Part shown: positions 45,914-53,734 of the stretch, piece after piece
How positions within the stretch are numbered: position 1 is the stretch's first letter
How the letters are laid out: each line of letters begins with the position of its first letter
Assembly: GCA_030835385.1 (NCBI GenBank)
Contig: JAURPI010000034.1
Coordinates: forward strand, 1-53,734
Length of the DNA stretch: 53,734 nt
DNA from: Alphaproteobacteria bacterium
Lineage (GTDB): Bacteria > Pseudomonadota > Alphaproteobacteria > Rhodospirillales > Rhodospirillaceae
Reading direction: 5' to 3'
Position numbers and translations under genes: made by a program
Notes under the pieces: model-generated
Told to the model about the DNA's origin: nothing
The model's database searches: none
What the model saw: only the letters and a program-made list of their open reading frames with translations

Positions 45914-47995
45914 ATGAGCACTCTCGAATATTTTGTCCTGGGAAGTGGCGTAATCGCCATCCTTTATGGGATTTTTACCACGCGCAGCCTTATGGCAGTG
46001 GGAACCGGTACGGACCGGATGGCTGAAATTGCAGCGGCAATCCAGGAAGGCGCTGCGGCATACCTGAACCGTCAATACACGACGATTGGTATCGTCGGAG
46101 TCATTGTTACCATCGCCTTAGTGCTAACGCTTGGCATGCTGTCAGCGGTTGGCTTTGTTATCGGTGCGGTATGCTCCGGCATTGCCGGCTATGTCGGGAT
46201 GAACGTTTCAGTTCGGGCCAATGTGCGGACGGCTGAAGCCGCTCGTTCAACCGGAATGTCTGCCGCACACGCGGTGGCTTTCAAGTCAGGCGGCGTGACG
46301 GGCATGTTGGTCGTTGGGCTCGGCTTATTGGCAGTTGGTGGTTACTACTTCGCTCTGCTCGGCATGGGCACAGATGACCGCAAACTCATCGAAGCATTGA
46401 TTGCGTTGTCATTCGGGGCCTCTCTCATTTCAATCTTCGCCCGCCTTGGTGGTGGCATCTTTACTAAGGGTGCTGATGTTGGTGGCGACTTGGTCGGTAA
46501 GGTAGAAGCAGGCATTCCCGAGGATGATCCGCGTAACCCAGCGACCATTGCTGACAACGTTGGTGATAACGTCGGCGATTGTGCCGGTATGGCAGCGGAC
46601 TTGTTCGAGACCTATGCTGTAACAGTTGTCGCGACCATGCTGCTCGGTACGATCTTCTTCGACGGAACTTCTCAAGCAACTGTGATGCTTTATCCGTTAG
46701 TTATTGGTGGCGTGTGCATCATCGGTTCGATCATCGGCACATTTTTTACCGGCGTCAAAGAGGGCGGCAAGGTTATGAGCGCCTTGTATCGCGGCTTTAT
46801 TGTTTGCGCTGTTATTTCTGCTGCTTTGATTGTTGTTGTTACTAACATGATGTTCGAAGCAGACGTCGCGATGACGGATGGCACGATGATTACGGGTGGC
46901 CAAATGATCACATGCGCCGTCATTGGTCTTGTTGTCACAGGCGTCATTATTTGGATCACAGAGTACTACACTGGTACGGATTATCGTCCGGTGAAGAGTG
47001 TTGCTGAATCTTCGACCACAGGCCACGGCACTAACGTGATCCAAGGCTTAGCGGTCTCGATGGAGGCTACGGCGCTTCCTGTTCTGTTGATCTCCGCAGC
47101 TATCATTGCAGCGTTCTTGCAAGCCGGTCTCTTCGGGATTGCGATTTCTGCAACCACAATGTTGGCGTTAGCTGGAATGGTTGTTGCCCTCGATGCCTAT
47201 GGTCCGGTTACGGACAATGCGGGTGGTATCGCTGAGATGGCTGAATTGCCAGAGGCTGTGCGGACCATAACTGATACTCTAGATGCTGTCGGTAACACGA
47301 CTAAGGCCGTAACCAAGGGCTACGCGATCGGCTCAGCGGGTTTGGCCTCCTTGGTGCTGTTTGCAGCATATACGTCTGACTTGGAGTTCTACTTCCCTGA
47401 ATTTGCGGGTATCGAATTTTCATTGAAGGATCCGTATGTCGTCATTGGTCTGTTTATCGGTGGCATGCTGCCTTACCTGTTTGCTTCTATGGGCATGCAA
47501 GCCGTTGGTCGGGCAGGTGGCGCGGTCGTCGTTGAAGTTCGCCGTCAGTTCAAAGAGAAACCCGGCATCATGCAAGGCACAGAGCGGCCTGAATACGGTG
47601 TTCTCGTTGATATGCTGACCAAAGCAGCGATCAAAGAAATGGTTCTACCGTCTTTGTTGCCGGTTCTTGCTCCGATCGCTTTGTACTTCATCATCACCTT
47701 CACTGCTGGTCAGGCCCAAGGCTTTGTTGCTCTTGGGGCGATGTTGCTAGGCACCATTGTGACCGGTTTGTTCGTCGCGATTTCGATGACATCTGGTGGC
47801 GGTGCGTGGGACAATGCCAAAAAGTACATTGAAGACGGCAACTACGGCGGCAAAGGTTCGGAAGCTCATAAGGCTGCCGTAACCGGCGATACAGTTGGCG
47901 ACCCGTATAAAGACACAGCTGGTCCAGCGGTGAATCCGATGATCAAAATCATCAACATCGTTGCCATCCTGTTGTTGGCGATGCTAGCCGGCTAA
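45914..47995 (+). CDS. hppA: Membrane-bound proton-translocating pyrophosphatase, K+-independent type
   Basis: Hydrolyses pyrophosphate and pumps protons outward across the inner membrane. 693 residues, about 16 membrane segments. Pyrophosphate-binding motifs: [20 protein letters not shown] followed by [21 protein letters not shown], and [20 protein letters not shown]; near the end [20 protein letters not shown]. At residues ~460-469 it has [11 protein letters not shown]; Lys (not Ala) after GNTT together with Thr three residues later marks the K+-independent class, as in Rhodospirillum rubrum. 208 bases of leader precede ATG 45914. Ends in a terminator. Confidence 0.96.
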   Translation: MSTLEYFVLGSGVIAILYGIFTTRSLMAVGTGTDRMAEIAAAIQEGAAAYLNRQYTTIGIVGVIVTIALVLTLGMLSAVGFVIGAVCSGIAGYVGMNVSVRANVRTAEAARSTGMSAAHAVAFKSGGVTGMLVVGLGLLAVGGYYFALLGMGTDDRKLIEALIALSFGASLISIFARLGGGIFTKGADVGGDLVGKVEAGIPEDDPRNPATIADNVGDNVGDCAGMAADLFETYAVTVVATMLLGTIFFDGTSQATVMLYPLVIGGVCIIGSIIGTFFTGVKEGGKVMSALYRGFIVCAVISAALIVVVTNMMFEADVAMTDGTMITGGQMITCAVIGLVVTGVIIWITEYYTGTDYRPVKSVAESSTTGHGTNVIQGLAVSMEATALPVLLISAAIIAAFLQAGLFGIAISATTMLALAGMVVALDAYGPVTDNAGGIAEMAELPEAVRTITDTLDAVGNTTKAVTKGYAIGSAGLASLVLFAAYTSDLEFYFPEFAGIEFSLKDPYVVIGLFIGGMLPYLFASMGMQAVGRAGGAVVVEVRRQFKEKPGIMQGTERPEYGVLVDMLTKAAIKEMVLPSLLPVLAPIALYFIITFTAGQAQGFVALGAMLLGTIVTGLFVAISMTSGGGAWDNAKKYIEDGNYGGKGSEAHKAAVTGDTVGDPYKDTAGPAVNPMIKIINIVAILLLAMLAG

Positions 47996-48031
47996 ATGGT
48001 CGCTTTCTACGACCTAGAAAAACATCTGGAG

Positions 48032-48064
48032 CGGCCCGCATCAATGGTGCGGGCCGTTTTTTTT
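48032..48064 (+). terminator. Rho-independent terminator after hppA
   Basis: cggcccgca (48032-48040) pairs with tgcgggccg (48048-48056), nine perfect pairs around tcaatgg, followed by an 8-base T-run. 37 bases after the hppA stop. Confidence 0.93.
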
Positions 48065-48094
48065 GTCGTTTCAGGTTTGTTCATAGGGTGCGGT

Positions 48095-48916
48095 ATGACG
48101 AGCGTCGAGCCCAGTAAACTTTGTTGGGTGGCTTCATACCCAAAATAAGGGAACACCTGCCTTCGGTTTATGATCGCCGGCCCTTTTAGGGGCGCCGGAA
48201 TTACGTCAGCTGACATAGATACATTGATTCCAGATACTCACGAAATGGCGAGAAAAGGTTCTTTCAATCTCACAGAGGCACTGGGATCAGAGTTTTTCGT
48301 CAAAACACATTGGATGTTCGCCCAGTCTAATTCGGCTTTTTCTAGAGAAAACGTTTGCATATATGTTTTGCGTAACCCGATGGATGTTCTCGCCTCTCAT
48401 CTCAATTTCACGCAATTTCCCAATCCAGAACTGCGACCCGGTTTTATTGAGAATTTTATTGAAAAGGGCGGGTCACCGCTGTGGTTTGCTCACGGGATCG
48501 GCAGTTGGTTCGAGAATGCTATGAGCTGGATTAATGGTCCGACACGCTGTTTGGTTCTCATTTATGAGGCCTTATTGCGTGACCCAGTTTCAGAGACCGT
48601 ACGACTAGCAAATTTTCTCAATGTAGAGATATCGTTAGGTCAAGTTGAAGAGTTGGTTCGTCAATTTCAATTCGATGAACTTCGCAAACAGGAATCAATG
48701 GAGCGATCTAGTGCAGAAGAGGGGCTGTTCGTAAATTATTCGGCGTCGCGTGATGGGGAGACATTTTTTATGAATCGAGGAAAAGAGAATTATTTCCGAG
48801 AGGTTATCCCCGAAAGCAGCGTCGAGAAGGGGCTTCAAGCTTTTAAGGCGCCTATGGCGCAAATTGAAGAGATGCTGGGCGGCAAAATTGAGAGTTGGTC
48901 TTTTTTATCAGACTGA
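48095..48916 (+). pseudogene. Sulfotransferase relic with a stop in the PAPS-binding loop
   Basis: From ATG 48095 the frame reads MTSVEPSKLCWVASYPK, then TAA at 48146-48148, then GNTCLRFMIAGPFRGAGI in the same frame. Functional sulfotransferases have WxxSYPKSGNTWLR at this place, the 5'-phosphosulfate loop; here the Ser codon is TAA and the Trp codon is Cys (TGC 48158-48160). The rest is open to 48916, with the 3'-phosphate motif YVLRNPMDVLASHLNF intact. Translation could restart at ATG 48170 and give 248 residues lacking the PAPS loop, which should be inactive. Predicted ancestral length 273. It would have sulfated an exported polysaccharide or other surface molecule; which one is unknown. 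Confidence 0.85.
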
Positions 48917-48936
48917 ACTGAATGCGTTGAGAATGC

Positions 48937-49416
48937 TCACGGACCAGCTTCTGGTTGACCGCGGTCGAACCGTCCAAGATTACCGATAAGTTGTTCAATC
49001 AGACTAAATTCACGACCCATTGTTGGCGTTTCCCGCTCAACGATTTGCAAGTCTTCGCCGTCCTCAAGACCTAGATTCTTGACTTCCTGCAATATGCCGC
49101 GTTCATCGAAAGAAAGCGCGTAGACCTCTCGCTCCAACTCTTCACTAGAGTAAAAAGCATACTGAGTAGTAATCGCACTGATATAGTACCAGGTCTCATC
49201 ACCAAGCGTTGAGACCGTTGAGGGTGTCCCTAAGATAAGCTGAACATCCTGTCGCGTCTGCTGACCGGGCTGTAGTTGGGTTAAGGCCTGCTCCGGAGGT
49301 AAATTTCCTCTGGCATTTATGTCTTTCGCGCAGCCGCTAAGGCTTAGAGCTGCTGCACATGTTGACACAACAAGAGCCGCCCGTAGGTGTGATTTAATGG
49401 TGCGTATTGTGATCAT
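48937..49416 (-). CDS. bamE: Outer-membrane assembly lipoprotein BamE (SmpA/OmlA)
   Basis: Small lipoprotein of the BAM complex that inserts beta-barrels such as the TonB receptor. 159 residues from ATG 49416; the open frame begins 54 bases earlier, but the lipoprotein signal (RAALVVSTCAAALSLSGC, lipobox LSGC, lipidated Cys ~residue 30) fits ATG 49416. Fold core: LQPGQQTRQDVQLILGTPST and ETWYYISA, then REVYALSFDERGILQEV. Divergent from the ubiquinol-cytochrome c chaperone gene by 135 bases, a typical alphaproteobacterial arrangement. Confidence 0.9.
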   Translation of the reverse strand: MITIRTIKSHLRAALVVSTCAAALSLSGCAKDINARGNLPPEQALTQLQPGQQTRQDVQLILGTPSTVSTLGDETWYYISAITTQYAFYSSEELEREVYALSFDERGILQEVKNLGLEDGEDLQIVERETPTMGREFSLIEQLIGNLGRFDRGQPEAGP

Positions 49417-49551
49417 GGCGCGCTTTATACCAGATGCCGCGTGACTGGGGTAGACGGCAAAATAAGGCAATTTTCCAGACTCTCTGCGTTGACTTCACCG
49501 GGCTGCCGGGTGAAACAATGTTCCTCAACTAGGCAGTATGAAGACTTCTTG

Positions 49552-50106
49552 ATGGGCCTTATCAATTCGTTCCGTGAGTCGCGTCGCAATGCTGATGCCT
49601 CCATTAGTTTGTATATCGCAGCGGTCGAGCATGCTCGGTCGCCAATATTCTTTTTGGACTTTGGCGTGCCAGATTCAGTCGATGGCCGGTTCGACCTAGT
49701 TATTGTGCACGTAATGCTGTTGGTTCGTCGTTTACGGCAGCAGGGTAAAGCTGCCGCAGATGTGAGTCAGGCATTACTTAACCTTATGTTTGCTGACATG
49801 GATCGGAACCTGCGTGAAATGGGTGTTGGTGACCTCAGCGTTGGTCGACAAGTAAAAAAAATGGCCAAAGCGTTTTACGGTCGCGCTGAAACCTGGGAGC
49901 AGGCGTTAGATCAAGATATCGAGAGGGTTACATCTGCTTTGGCAGAGACAGTCTACCGATCCGTTGAAGTTCCATCCGAACCAATTTCTAGTTTGGCATC
50001 TTATGTCATCGCGGCAGATAAGTACTTGGCCGATCTATCGACAGACACCATGATTTCGGGTGAAGTTGAGTTCCCAGTCCCAAAGCCTCAAAATTCTTCC
50101 TCCTAA
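49552..50106 (+). CDS. Ubiquinol-cytochrome c chaperone family protein (Cbp3-like)
   Basis: 184 residues from ATG 49552, start of the conserved domain (the frame is open further up to 49441 but without family-like sequence). Homologous to the Cbp3/UQCC1 chaperone domain that helps fold cytochrome b of complex III in mitochondria: SLYIAAVEHARSPIFFLDFG, DGRFDLVIVHVMLLVRRLRQ, LMFADMDRNLREMGVGDLSV and VKKMAKAFYGRAETWEQAL. In alphaproteobacteria its client is presumed to be the cytochrome bc1 complex, but direct proof is limited. One base separates it from yceD. Confidence 0.88.
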   Translation: MGLINSFRESRRNADASISLYIAAVEHARSPIFFLDFGVPDSVDGRFDLVIVHVMLLVRRLRQQGKAAADVSQALLNLMFADMDRNLREMGVGDLSVGRQVKKMAKAFYGRAETWEQALDQDIERVTSALAETVYRSVEVPSEPISSLASYVIAADKYLADLSTDTMISGEVEFPVPKPQNSSS

Positions 50107-50107
50107 A

Positions 50108-50647
50108 ATGGTGTCGGCGCCATTCGTACATTTCGTCCCGGTAACTGCAGTCCCCCCCAATGGGCGAGAGATTTCAATCGCTGCCAATGCTCAAGAACGG
50201 GCCGACATTGCGACTGAGTGCGGATTGGAGGACATAAGCCGTCTCGAAGCCACGTTTCACATTTCAAAAGGGGCGGGGCCTCTGTTGGCGGTTCAGGGTC
50301 AATTAACTGCTGATGTCATGCAATTGTGTGGGGTTACGCTTGAGCCCATTCAGACGAACGTGAGCGCCGTAGCAATCGCTCTTACTTATACCTTAGATTC
50401 GATTAAATCCCGGGTTGAACTGGACATAGATTTGGTTGACGAGGACCCACCAGAGTCGGTGCAAGATGGCCAAATTGACTTTGGCGCTCTGGCTGTTGAG
50501 CATCTAGTCTTGAATTTGGATCCATATCCGCGCTCGCCTCAAGCGACATTTGATGCTCAGAAATGGCTTGATGCTGGGGCTTCGGGCGAAGACTCTGGGC
50601 AGCCTAATCCCTTTGCGGAACTCGTAAAATTAAAACCTAAAGCTTGA
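50108..50647 (+). CDS. yceD: DUF177/YceD protein (23S rRNA accumulation)
   Basis: 179 residues from ATG 50108; an earlier start inside the previous gene is unlikely. YceD in E. coli and plastids is needed for 23S rRNA accumulation. Family pattern: RLEATFHISKGAGPLLAVQG, LTADVMQLCGVTLEPIQTNV (CxR/C-x4-xP type segment), DLVDEDPPE, then DFGALAVEHLVLNLDPYPRS, the acidic-plus-NLDPYPR motif that follows 'LxEExLLxLP' in homologues. It precedes rpmF, as is almost universal, linked with the phospholipid genes plsX-fabH. Confidence 0.9.
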   Translation: MVSAPFVHFVPVTAVPPNGREISIAANAQERADIATECGLEDISRLEATFHISKGAGPLLAVQGQLTADVMQLCGVTLEPIQTNVSAVAIALTYTLDSIKSRVELDIDLVDEDPPESVQDGQIDFGALAVEHLVLNLDPYPRSPQATFDAQKWLDAGASGEDSGQPNPFAELVKLKPKA

Positions 50648-50755
50648 TTCACAGGTCTTGCCCCTAGAGGCGCTTTTCGGTATGTACTCGCCCTTCGTTT
50701 GAGGCCTCATTATTCGGACACCCCAAACCTAGAAATTCCTGAGAAAGTAAGAAAA

Positions 50756-50944
50756 ATGGCTGTACCTAAGAAAAAAGTCTCGAAATCTAAGCGGGACATG
50801 CGCCGAGCCCACGATTCATTGAGCGCGAGCGTCTATCAGGAATGCCCAAATTGCGGCGAAACCAAGCGTCCGCACCATGTTTGCCAGGCCTGTGGATCGT
50901 ATAATGATCGAGACGTGGTAGAACCGGCCGAACCTGTCCTATAA
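50756..50944 (+). CDS. rpmF: 50S ribosomal protein L32
   Basis: 62 residues, starting at ATG 50756, since [20 protein letters not shown] is the standard L32 start; the frame is open 57 bases upstream with no family resemblance. It keeps the two CxxC pairs ([18 protein letters not shown]), so it is the zinc-binding C+ form. Basic throughout except the acidic C-terminal residues. A terminator follows. Confidence 0.96.
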   Translation: MAVPKKKVSKSKRDMRRAHDSLSASVYQECPNCGETKRPHHVCQACGSYNDRDVVEPAEPVL

Positions 50945-50952
50945 TTGAATTG

Positions 50953-50974
50953 GCGCCGGGAACGGCGCTTTTTC
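50953..50974 (+). terminator. Terminator after rpmF
   Basis: gcgccg (50953-50958) pairs with cggcgc (50963-50968), tetraloop ggaa, followed by tttttc. Stable GNRA-like loop. It separates rpmF from plsX, at least in part. Confidence 0.85.
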
Positions 50975-51060
50975 TTAGGTAGATAGCTTAACGGGATAAA
51001 CCGTATACGCACAAAGCGGGGCTATCTTCGGGGTACCGCTAGAGGGATGAGGGGCTGTTG

Positions 51061-52113
51061 GTGGCAAGAGAAATCACCCTATCTGTGGATGCTATGGGCG
51101 GAGATGCGGCTCCAGCCATTGTCATGGATGGAATTCTAGAAGCCCATCTCCGCTACCCTAAGGTTCGCTATCTTGTTCACGGTCGTAGAGAGGCTATTCA
51201 GTCCTTCTTAGACAGCAATCCAGCCCTGAAGAAATGTTGCGAAATTCGCCATTCTGAAGATGTCATTTCTGGCGAGCAAAAAGTTTCACAGGCCATTCGG
51301 CAGGGCCGCAATTCAAGTATGTGGAACGCGATTGACGCTGTGAAGACTGGTGATGCGCATGGTGTCGTGTCGGCAGGGAACACGGGCGCTCTGATGGCGA
51401 TGGCGAAACTCAGTATGCGTACATTGCCCGGAATTGATCGCCCGGCAATCTGCTCTTTGTTTCCCAACGAAGTTGGTGAAACCACGATGCTTGATCTCGG
51501 AGCCAATGCGCAATGCGATGTGCGCAATTTGGTCGAATTTGCGGTTATGGGGGCTTGCTTTATACGAGCCATTTCCGGCATCGAGATGCCGCGGGTCGGA
51601 TTGTTGAATATTGGATCTGAAGACTTAAAGGGTACGGATTTGTTGCGGGATGCCGCGGCTATCCTGAAGGACGCCGACCTTGCAATGGACTTCGTTGGAT
51701 TTATTGAGGGCGATGATATTACATTGGGGACCGTTGACGTGGTTGTGACCGACGGGTTCACCGGAAACGTCTCGCTTAAGACAGCGGAGGGAACGGCGAA
51801 GCTCTATTCGCAATTTCTCAGGTCAGCGTTCAAGAGCTCGATATTGGCAAAACTTGGGTTTTTGTTGATCAAACCCGTTCTCAGCAAGGTCATGATTCGG
51901 TTGGACCCACGTCGTTATAACGGGGCTCTTTTTGTTGGCCTCAATGGCGTTGCGGTGAAGAGTCACGGCGGGACGGATGCGCTCGGTTTCGCGAACGCTA
52001 TTGCCGTCGCCGTCGATATGGTTGAACGCGATCTTAACAGTGGTATTGGAGAACAACTTACCCACTTGAGCTTCGACTCAGTTGGGTCCATTCAGGCCGC
52101 TAAAACGGCATGA
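51061..52113 (+). CDS. plsX: Phosphate acyltransferase PlsX
   Basis: Converts acyl-ACP to acyl-phosphate for PlsY in phospholipid synthesis. 350 residues from GTG 51061 (GAGGGG site, 6-base spacing), which yields the family start [18 protein letters not shown]; a TTG 3 bases before is a less likely start. Motifs: [36 protein letters not shown]-type region, [19 protein letters not shown], and [20 protein letters not shown]. Overlaps fabH by 4 bases. The plsX-fabH pair is nearly universal. Confidence 0.95.
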   Translation: MAREITLSVDAMGGDAAPAIVMDGILEAHLRYPKVRYLVHGRREAIQSFLDSNPALKKCCEIRHSEDVISGEQKVSQAIRQGRNSSMWNAIDAVKTGDAHGVVSAGNTGALMAMAKLSMRTLPGIDRPAICSLFPNEVGETTMLDLGANAQCDVRNLVEFAVMGACFIRAISGIEMPRVGLLNIGSEDLKGTDLLRDAAAILKDADLAMDFVGFIEGDDITLGTVDVVVTDGFTGNVSLKTAEGTAKLYSQFLRSAFKSSILAKLGFLLIKPVLSKVMIRLDPRRYNGALFVGLNGVAVKSHGGTDALGFANAIAVAVDMVERDLNSGIGEQLTHLSFDSVGSIQAAKTA

Positions 52114-53084
52114 CGATACGATCCGTTATTCGGGGGGTAGGCTCTTACCTGCCAGCAAACGTTGTGACCAACGAAGAGTTGTCCAAAAAAGTCGATACAT
52201 CAGACGAATGGATTCAAGAGCGGACGGGTATCAAGCAGCGGCACATAGCCGCAGATGGCGAAACCACGTCAGATCTCGCTATTGCGGCTGGTCGGCAAGC
52301 TTTGGAAAGGGCGGGTCTAAAAGGAGAAGACATAGACCTTTTTGTCGTCGCTACAGCTACACCAGACCATACTTTTCCGGCAACCGCAGCCAAGGTGCAA
52401 GCGGCTTTAGGCCGACGAGGCGTGCCGTCATTTGATGTTCAGGCTGTTTGCTCAGGCTTTGTCTATGGCCTATCGGTCGTGGATAATTTTATGCGCTGCG
52501 GGCAAGCCAAATCGGCACTTTTGATCGGTGCAGAAACATTCTCACGCATACTGGACTGGGAAGACCGCGCGACTTGTGTGTTGTTCGGGGACGGTGCCGG
52601 CGCCGTTGCACTAACAGCTGAAGTGGGCGAGGGCAGTACGGCTGACCGGGGTATTCTATCAACCCATCTTCATTCTGACGGTAGCCAGCATGATCTGCTT
52701 TATGTTGATGGTGGCGCGTCAAGCACTCAAACAACGGGTTATGTCCGCATGGAGGGCCGTGAAGTGTTTCGACATGCAGTGGTCAATTTAGCGGATACAG
52801 TGAAAGAAGCGCTGGCGGCAAACGACATTACGATCGATAACGTTGATTGGCTGGTCCCCCACCAAGCGAATAAGCGTATCCTTGATTCGACCGCGAAGAA
52901 ATTGCGTATTCCGAACGATAAAGTCATTGTCACCGTTGACCGCCATGCGAATACGTCTGCGGCGTCCATTCCATTAGCGTTAGCTGCGGGGGTTGATGAT
53001 GGTCGCATCAAGACGGGACACATGATCTTGATGGAAGCCATGGGTGGCGGCTTTACCTGGGGTTCGGCGCTGGCCAGGATATAG
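52110..53084 (+). CDS. fabH: 3-oxoacyl-ACP synthase III
   Basis: Starts fatty-acid chains from acetyl-CoA and malonyl-ACP. 324 residues. Catalytic triad: Cys114 in [13 protein letters not shown], His251 in VPHQANKRI, Asn281 in [11 protein letters not shown]-terminal signature [11 protein letters not shown]. The ATGA overlap with plsX couples their translation. Ends 121 bases before ihfA. Confidence 0.96.
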   Translation: MTIRSVIRGVGSYLPANVVTNEELSKKVDTSDEWIQERTGIKQRHIAADGETTSDLAIAAGRQALERAGLKGEDIDLFVVATATPDHTFPATAAKVQAALGRRGVPSFDVQAVCSGFVYGLSVVDNFMRCGQAKSALLIGAETFSRILDWEDRATCVLFGDGAGAVALTAEVGEGSTADRGILSTHLHSDGSQHDLLYVDGGASSTQTTGYVRMEGREVFRHAVVNLADTVKEALAANDITIDNVDWLVPHQANKRILDSTAKKLRIPNDKVIVTVDRHANTSAASIPLALAAGVDDGRIKTGHMILMEAMGGGFTWGSALARI

Positions 53085-53137
53085 TTTAAGGCCAACGAAA
53101 TTCCATCTAACGCATTGCAAATGAATAGAAAGTCGTG

Positions 53138-53167
53138 TTGACGGCGTTACGCCAACTAGGCTAACGT
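53138..53167 (+). promoter_or_regulatory. Candidate ihfA promoter
   Basis: TTGACG at 53138-53143, 18-base spacer, TAACGT at 53162-53167, about 40 bases before the ihfA start. A ggcgt/acgcc hairpin (53143-53153) lies in the spacer. Weak -10; by eye only. Confidence 0.25.
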
Positions 53168-53205
53168 TCGTTGTTGGCGCACCGCAAAAAGGGGGACAGT
53201 GCGAC

Positions 53206-53568
53206 ATGAGCCGCACCATGACCCGTGCTCAATTGAGTGAATCGATCTATCAAGAAGTCGGGCTTTCTCGGAATGAATCAGCCGAACTGCTCGAAATGGT
53301 TCTCGGTGAAATTTCGTCGGCGCTGGTACGCGCCGAGACCGTAAAAATATCTTCCTTTGGTAGCTTTTCGGTTCGCCAAAAAGGAGAGCGCATTGGTCGC
53401 AATCCTAAGACCGGCGATGAAGTTCCCATTCTACCGCGTAAGGTACTCGTTTTCCGTCCGTCACAATTGCTGAAGGCTCGCATTCGAGGAGAAGACGTGT
53501 CGGGAATGAAATCGGACGACGATGCAGAGCCTACGTCTGCGCCTGGGTCATTTTCTTCTGAGACTTAA
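53206..53568 (+). CDS. ihfA: Integration host factor, alpha subunit
   Basis: DNA-bending protein of the HU/IHF family. 120 residues against ~100 in E. coli, because of a polar C-terminal tail (about 97-120, acidic with Ser/Pro). [20 protein letters not shown] and the arm [20 protein letters not shown] with the intercalating Pro (IHF alpha variant of the HU arm). ATG 53206 with GGGGGA 9-14 bases upstream; an ATG 12 bases downstream (53218) is an alternative. Partner ihfB is not in the window. MerR gene follows 5 bases later, the usual order. Confidence 0.92.
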   Translation: MSRTMTRAQLSESIYQEVGLSRNESAELLEMVLGEISSALVRAETVKISSFGSFSVRQKGERIGRNPKTGDEVPILPRKVLVFRPSQLLKARIRGEDVSGMKSDDDAEPTSAPGSFSSET

Positions 53569-53573
53569 AATCA

Positions 53574-53734
53574 GTGAGCGAATCCCAAGAAGACCGACCA
53601 CGCAAATCTGAAGCGGCGTTTAGAACGATAAGTGAAGTGGCAACTGAACTCTCGGTTCCTCAACACGTCCTGCGTTTCTGGGAGTCAAAATTTAGTCAAG
53701 TTCGTCCACTAAAAAGAGGCGGCGGTCGTCGCTA
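53574..53734 (+). CDS. MerR-family transcriptional regulator, 5' part (cut by window end)
   Basis: GTG 53574, 5 bases after the ihfA stop. About 53 codons are visible: [40 protein letters not shown] and [11 protein letters not shown]. This is the winged helix-turn-helix with the LRFWE signature and the RxGGxRRY-type wing. The gene continues beyond the window. The ihfA-merR pair following plsX-fabH is typical for alphaproteobacteria; the target is unknown. Confidence 0.9.
   Translation, partial: MSESQEDRPRKSEAAFRTISEVATELSVPQHVLRFWESKFSQVRPLKRGGGRR

Noticed and set aside
1-53734. tRNA, rRNA and CRISPR search by eye
   Set aside because: No cloverleaf with CCA-adjacent TTCGA loop, no rRNA segments and no regularly spaced repeats were found; a covariance-model scan would be decisive.

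Overview
The window is a gene-dense chromosomal segment of an alphaproteobacterium. Several gene orders point there: ftsB next to pdhA-pdhB-pdhC-lpd-lipA-ratA with a lipoyl domain fused to E1 beta; rpoZ followed by one bifunctional rel/spo gene and pdxJ-acpS-lepB-rnc-era-recO; glyA-nrdR-ribD-ribE-ribB-ribH-nusB-thiL; and bamE with the cytochrome bc1 chaperone gene, yceD, rpmF, plsX, fabH, ihfA and merR. A K+-independent H+-pyrophosphatase, a TonB-dependent receptor and the bactofilin/M23 pair fit a Rhodospirillales-like, probably aquatic bacterium, but no marker here fixes the genus. I found no tRNA, rRNA, CRISPR array, insertion sequence or phage gene.

Layout. 1-8.9 kb: end of an NAD(P)-binding protein, ftsB, the pyruvate dehydrogenase operon with lipoate synthase and the coenzyme Q chaperone, then cinA and pgpA on the other strand. 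9.2-18.4 kb: a cell-wall block (M23 peptidase, bactofilin, lytic transglycosylase), dapA, smpB, a molybdopterin protein and an O-methyltransferase that are both interrupted, a periplasmic glutathione peroxidase, a family 5 uracil-DNA glycosylase, folK. 18.5-26.5 kb: stringent response, PLP, lipid carrier, signal peptidase and RNase III/Era/RecO. 26.5-38 kb: the accessory part, with a secreted protein of unknown role, parC, a secreted VOC protein, a TonB receptor, the N-degron transferase, a wrecked motB, a periplasmic penicillin-amidase homologue and a flippase remnant. 38-48 kb: rpiB, glyA, riboflavin operon, nusB, thiL, a FliL-like protein, hppA. 48-53.7 kb: a sulfotransferase relic, envelope and respiratory assembly factors, then fatty-acid and phospholipid initiation, IHF alpha and a MerR regulator cut by the window end.

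The most notable property is selective decay. Reading across stop codons shows that motB (three frame changes, two stops), a sulfotransferase (stop inside the PAPS-binding loop), an O-methyltransferase (TGA at codon 12), a sulfite-oxidase-like gene (one extra base in an A7 run) and probably a polysaccharide flippase are broken, while every housekeeping gene in the window is open. This looks like ongoing loss of motility and surface-modification functions rather than random sequencing error, although single-base lesions need read support. I did not find a convincing new defence or mobile system. The best candidates for undescribed biology are the secreted Cys-rich protein at 26.5-27.1 kb, the secreted VOC protein/TonB receptor pair with stacked dyad repeats, and two short open frames.
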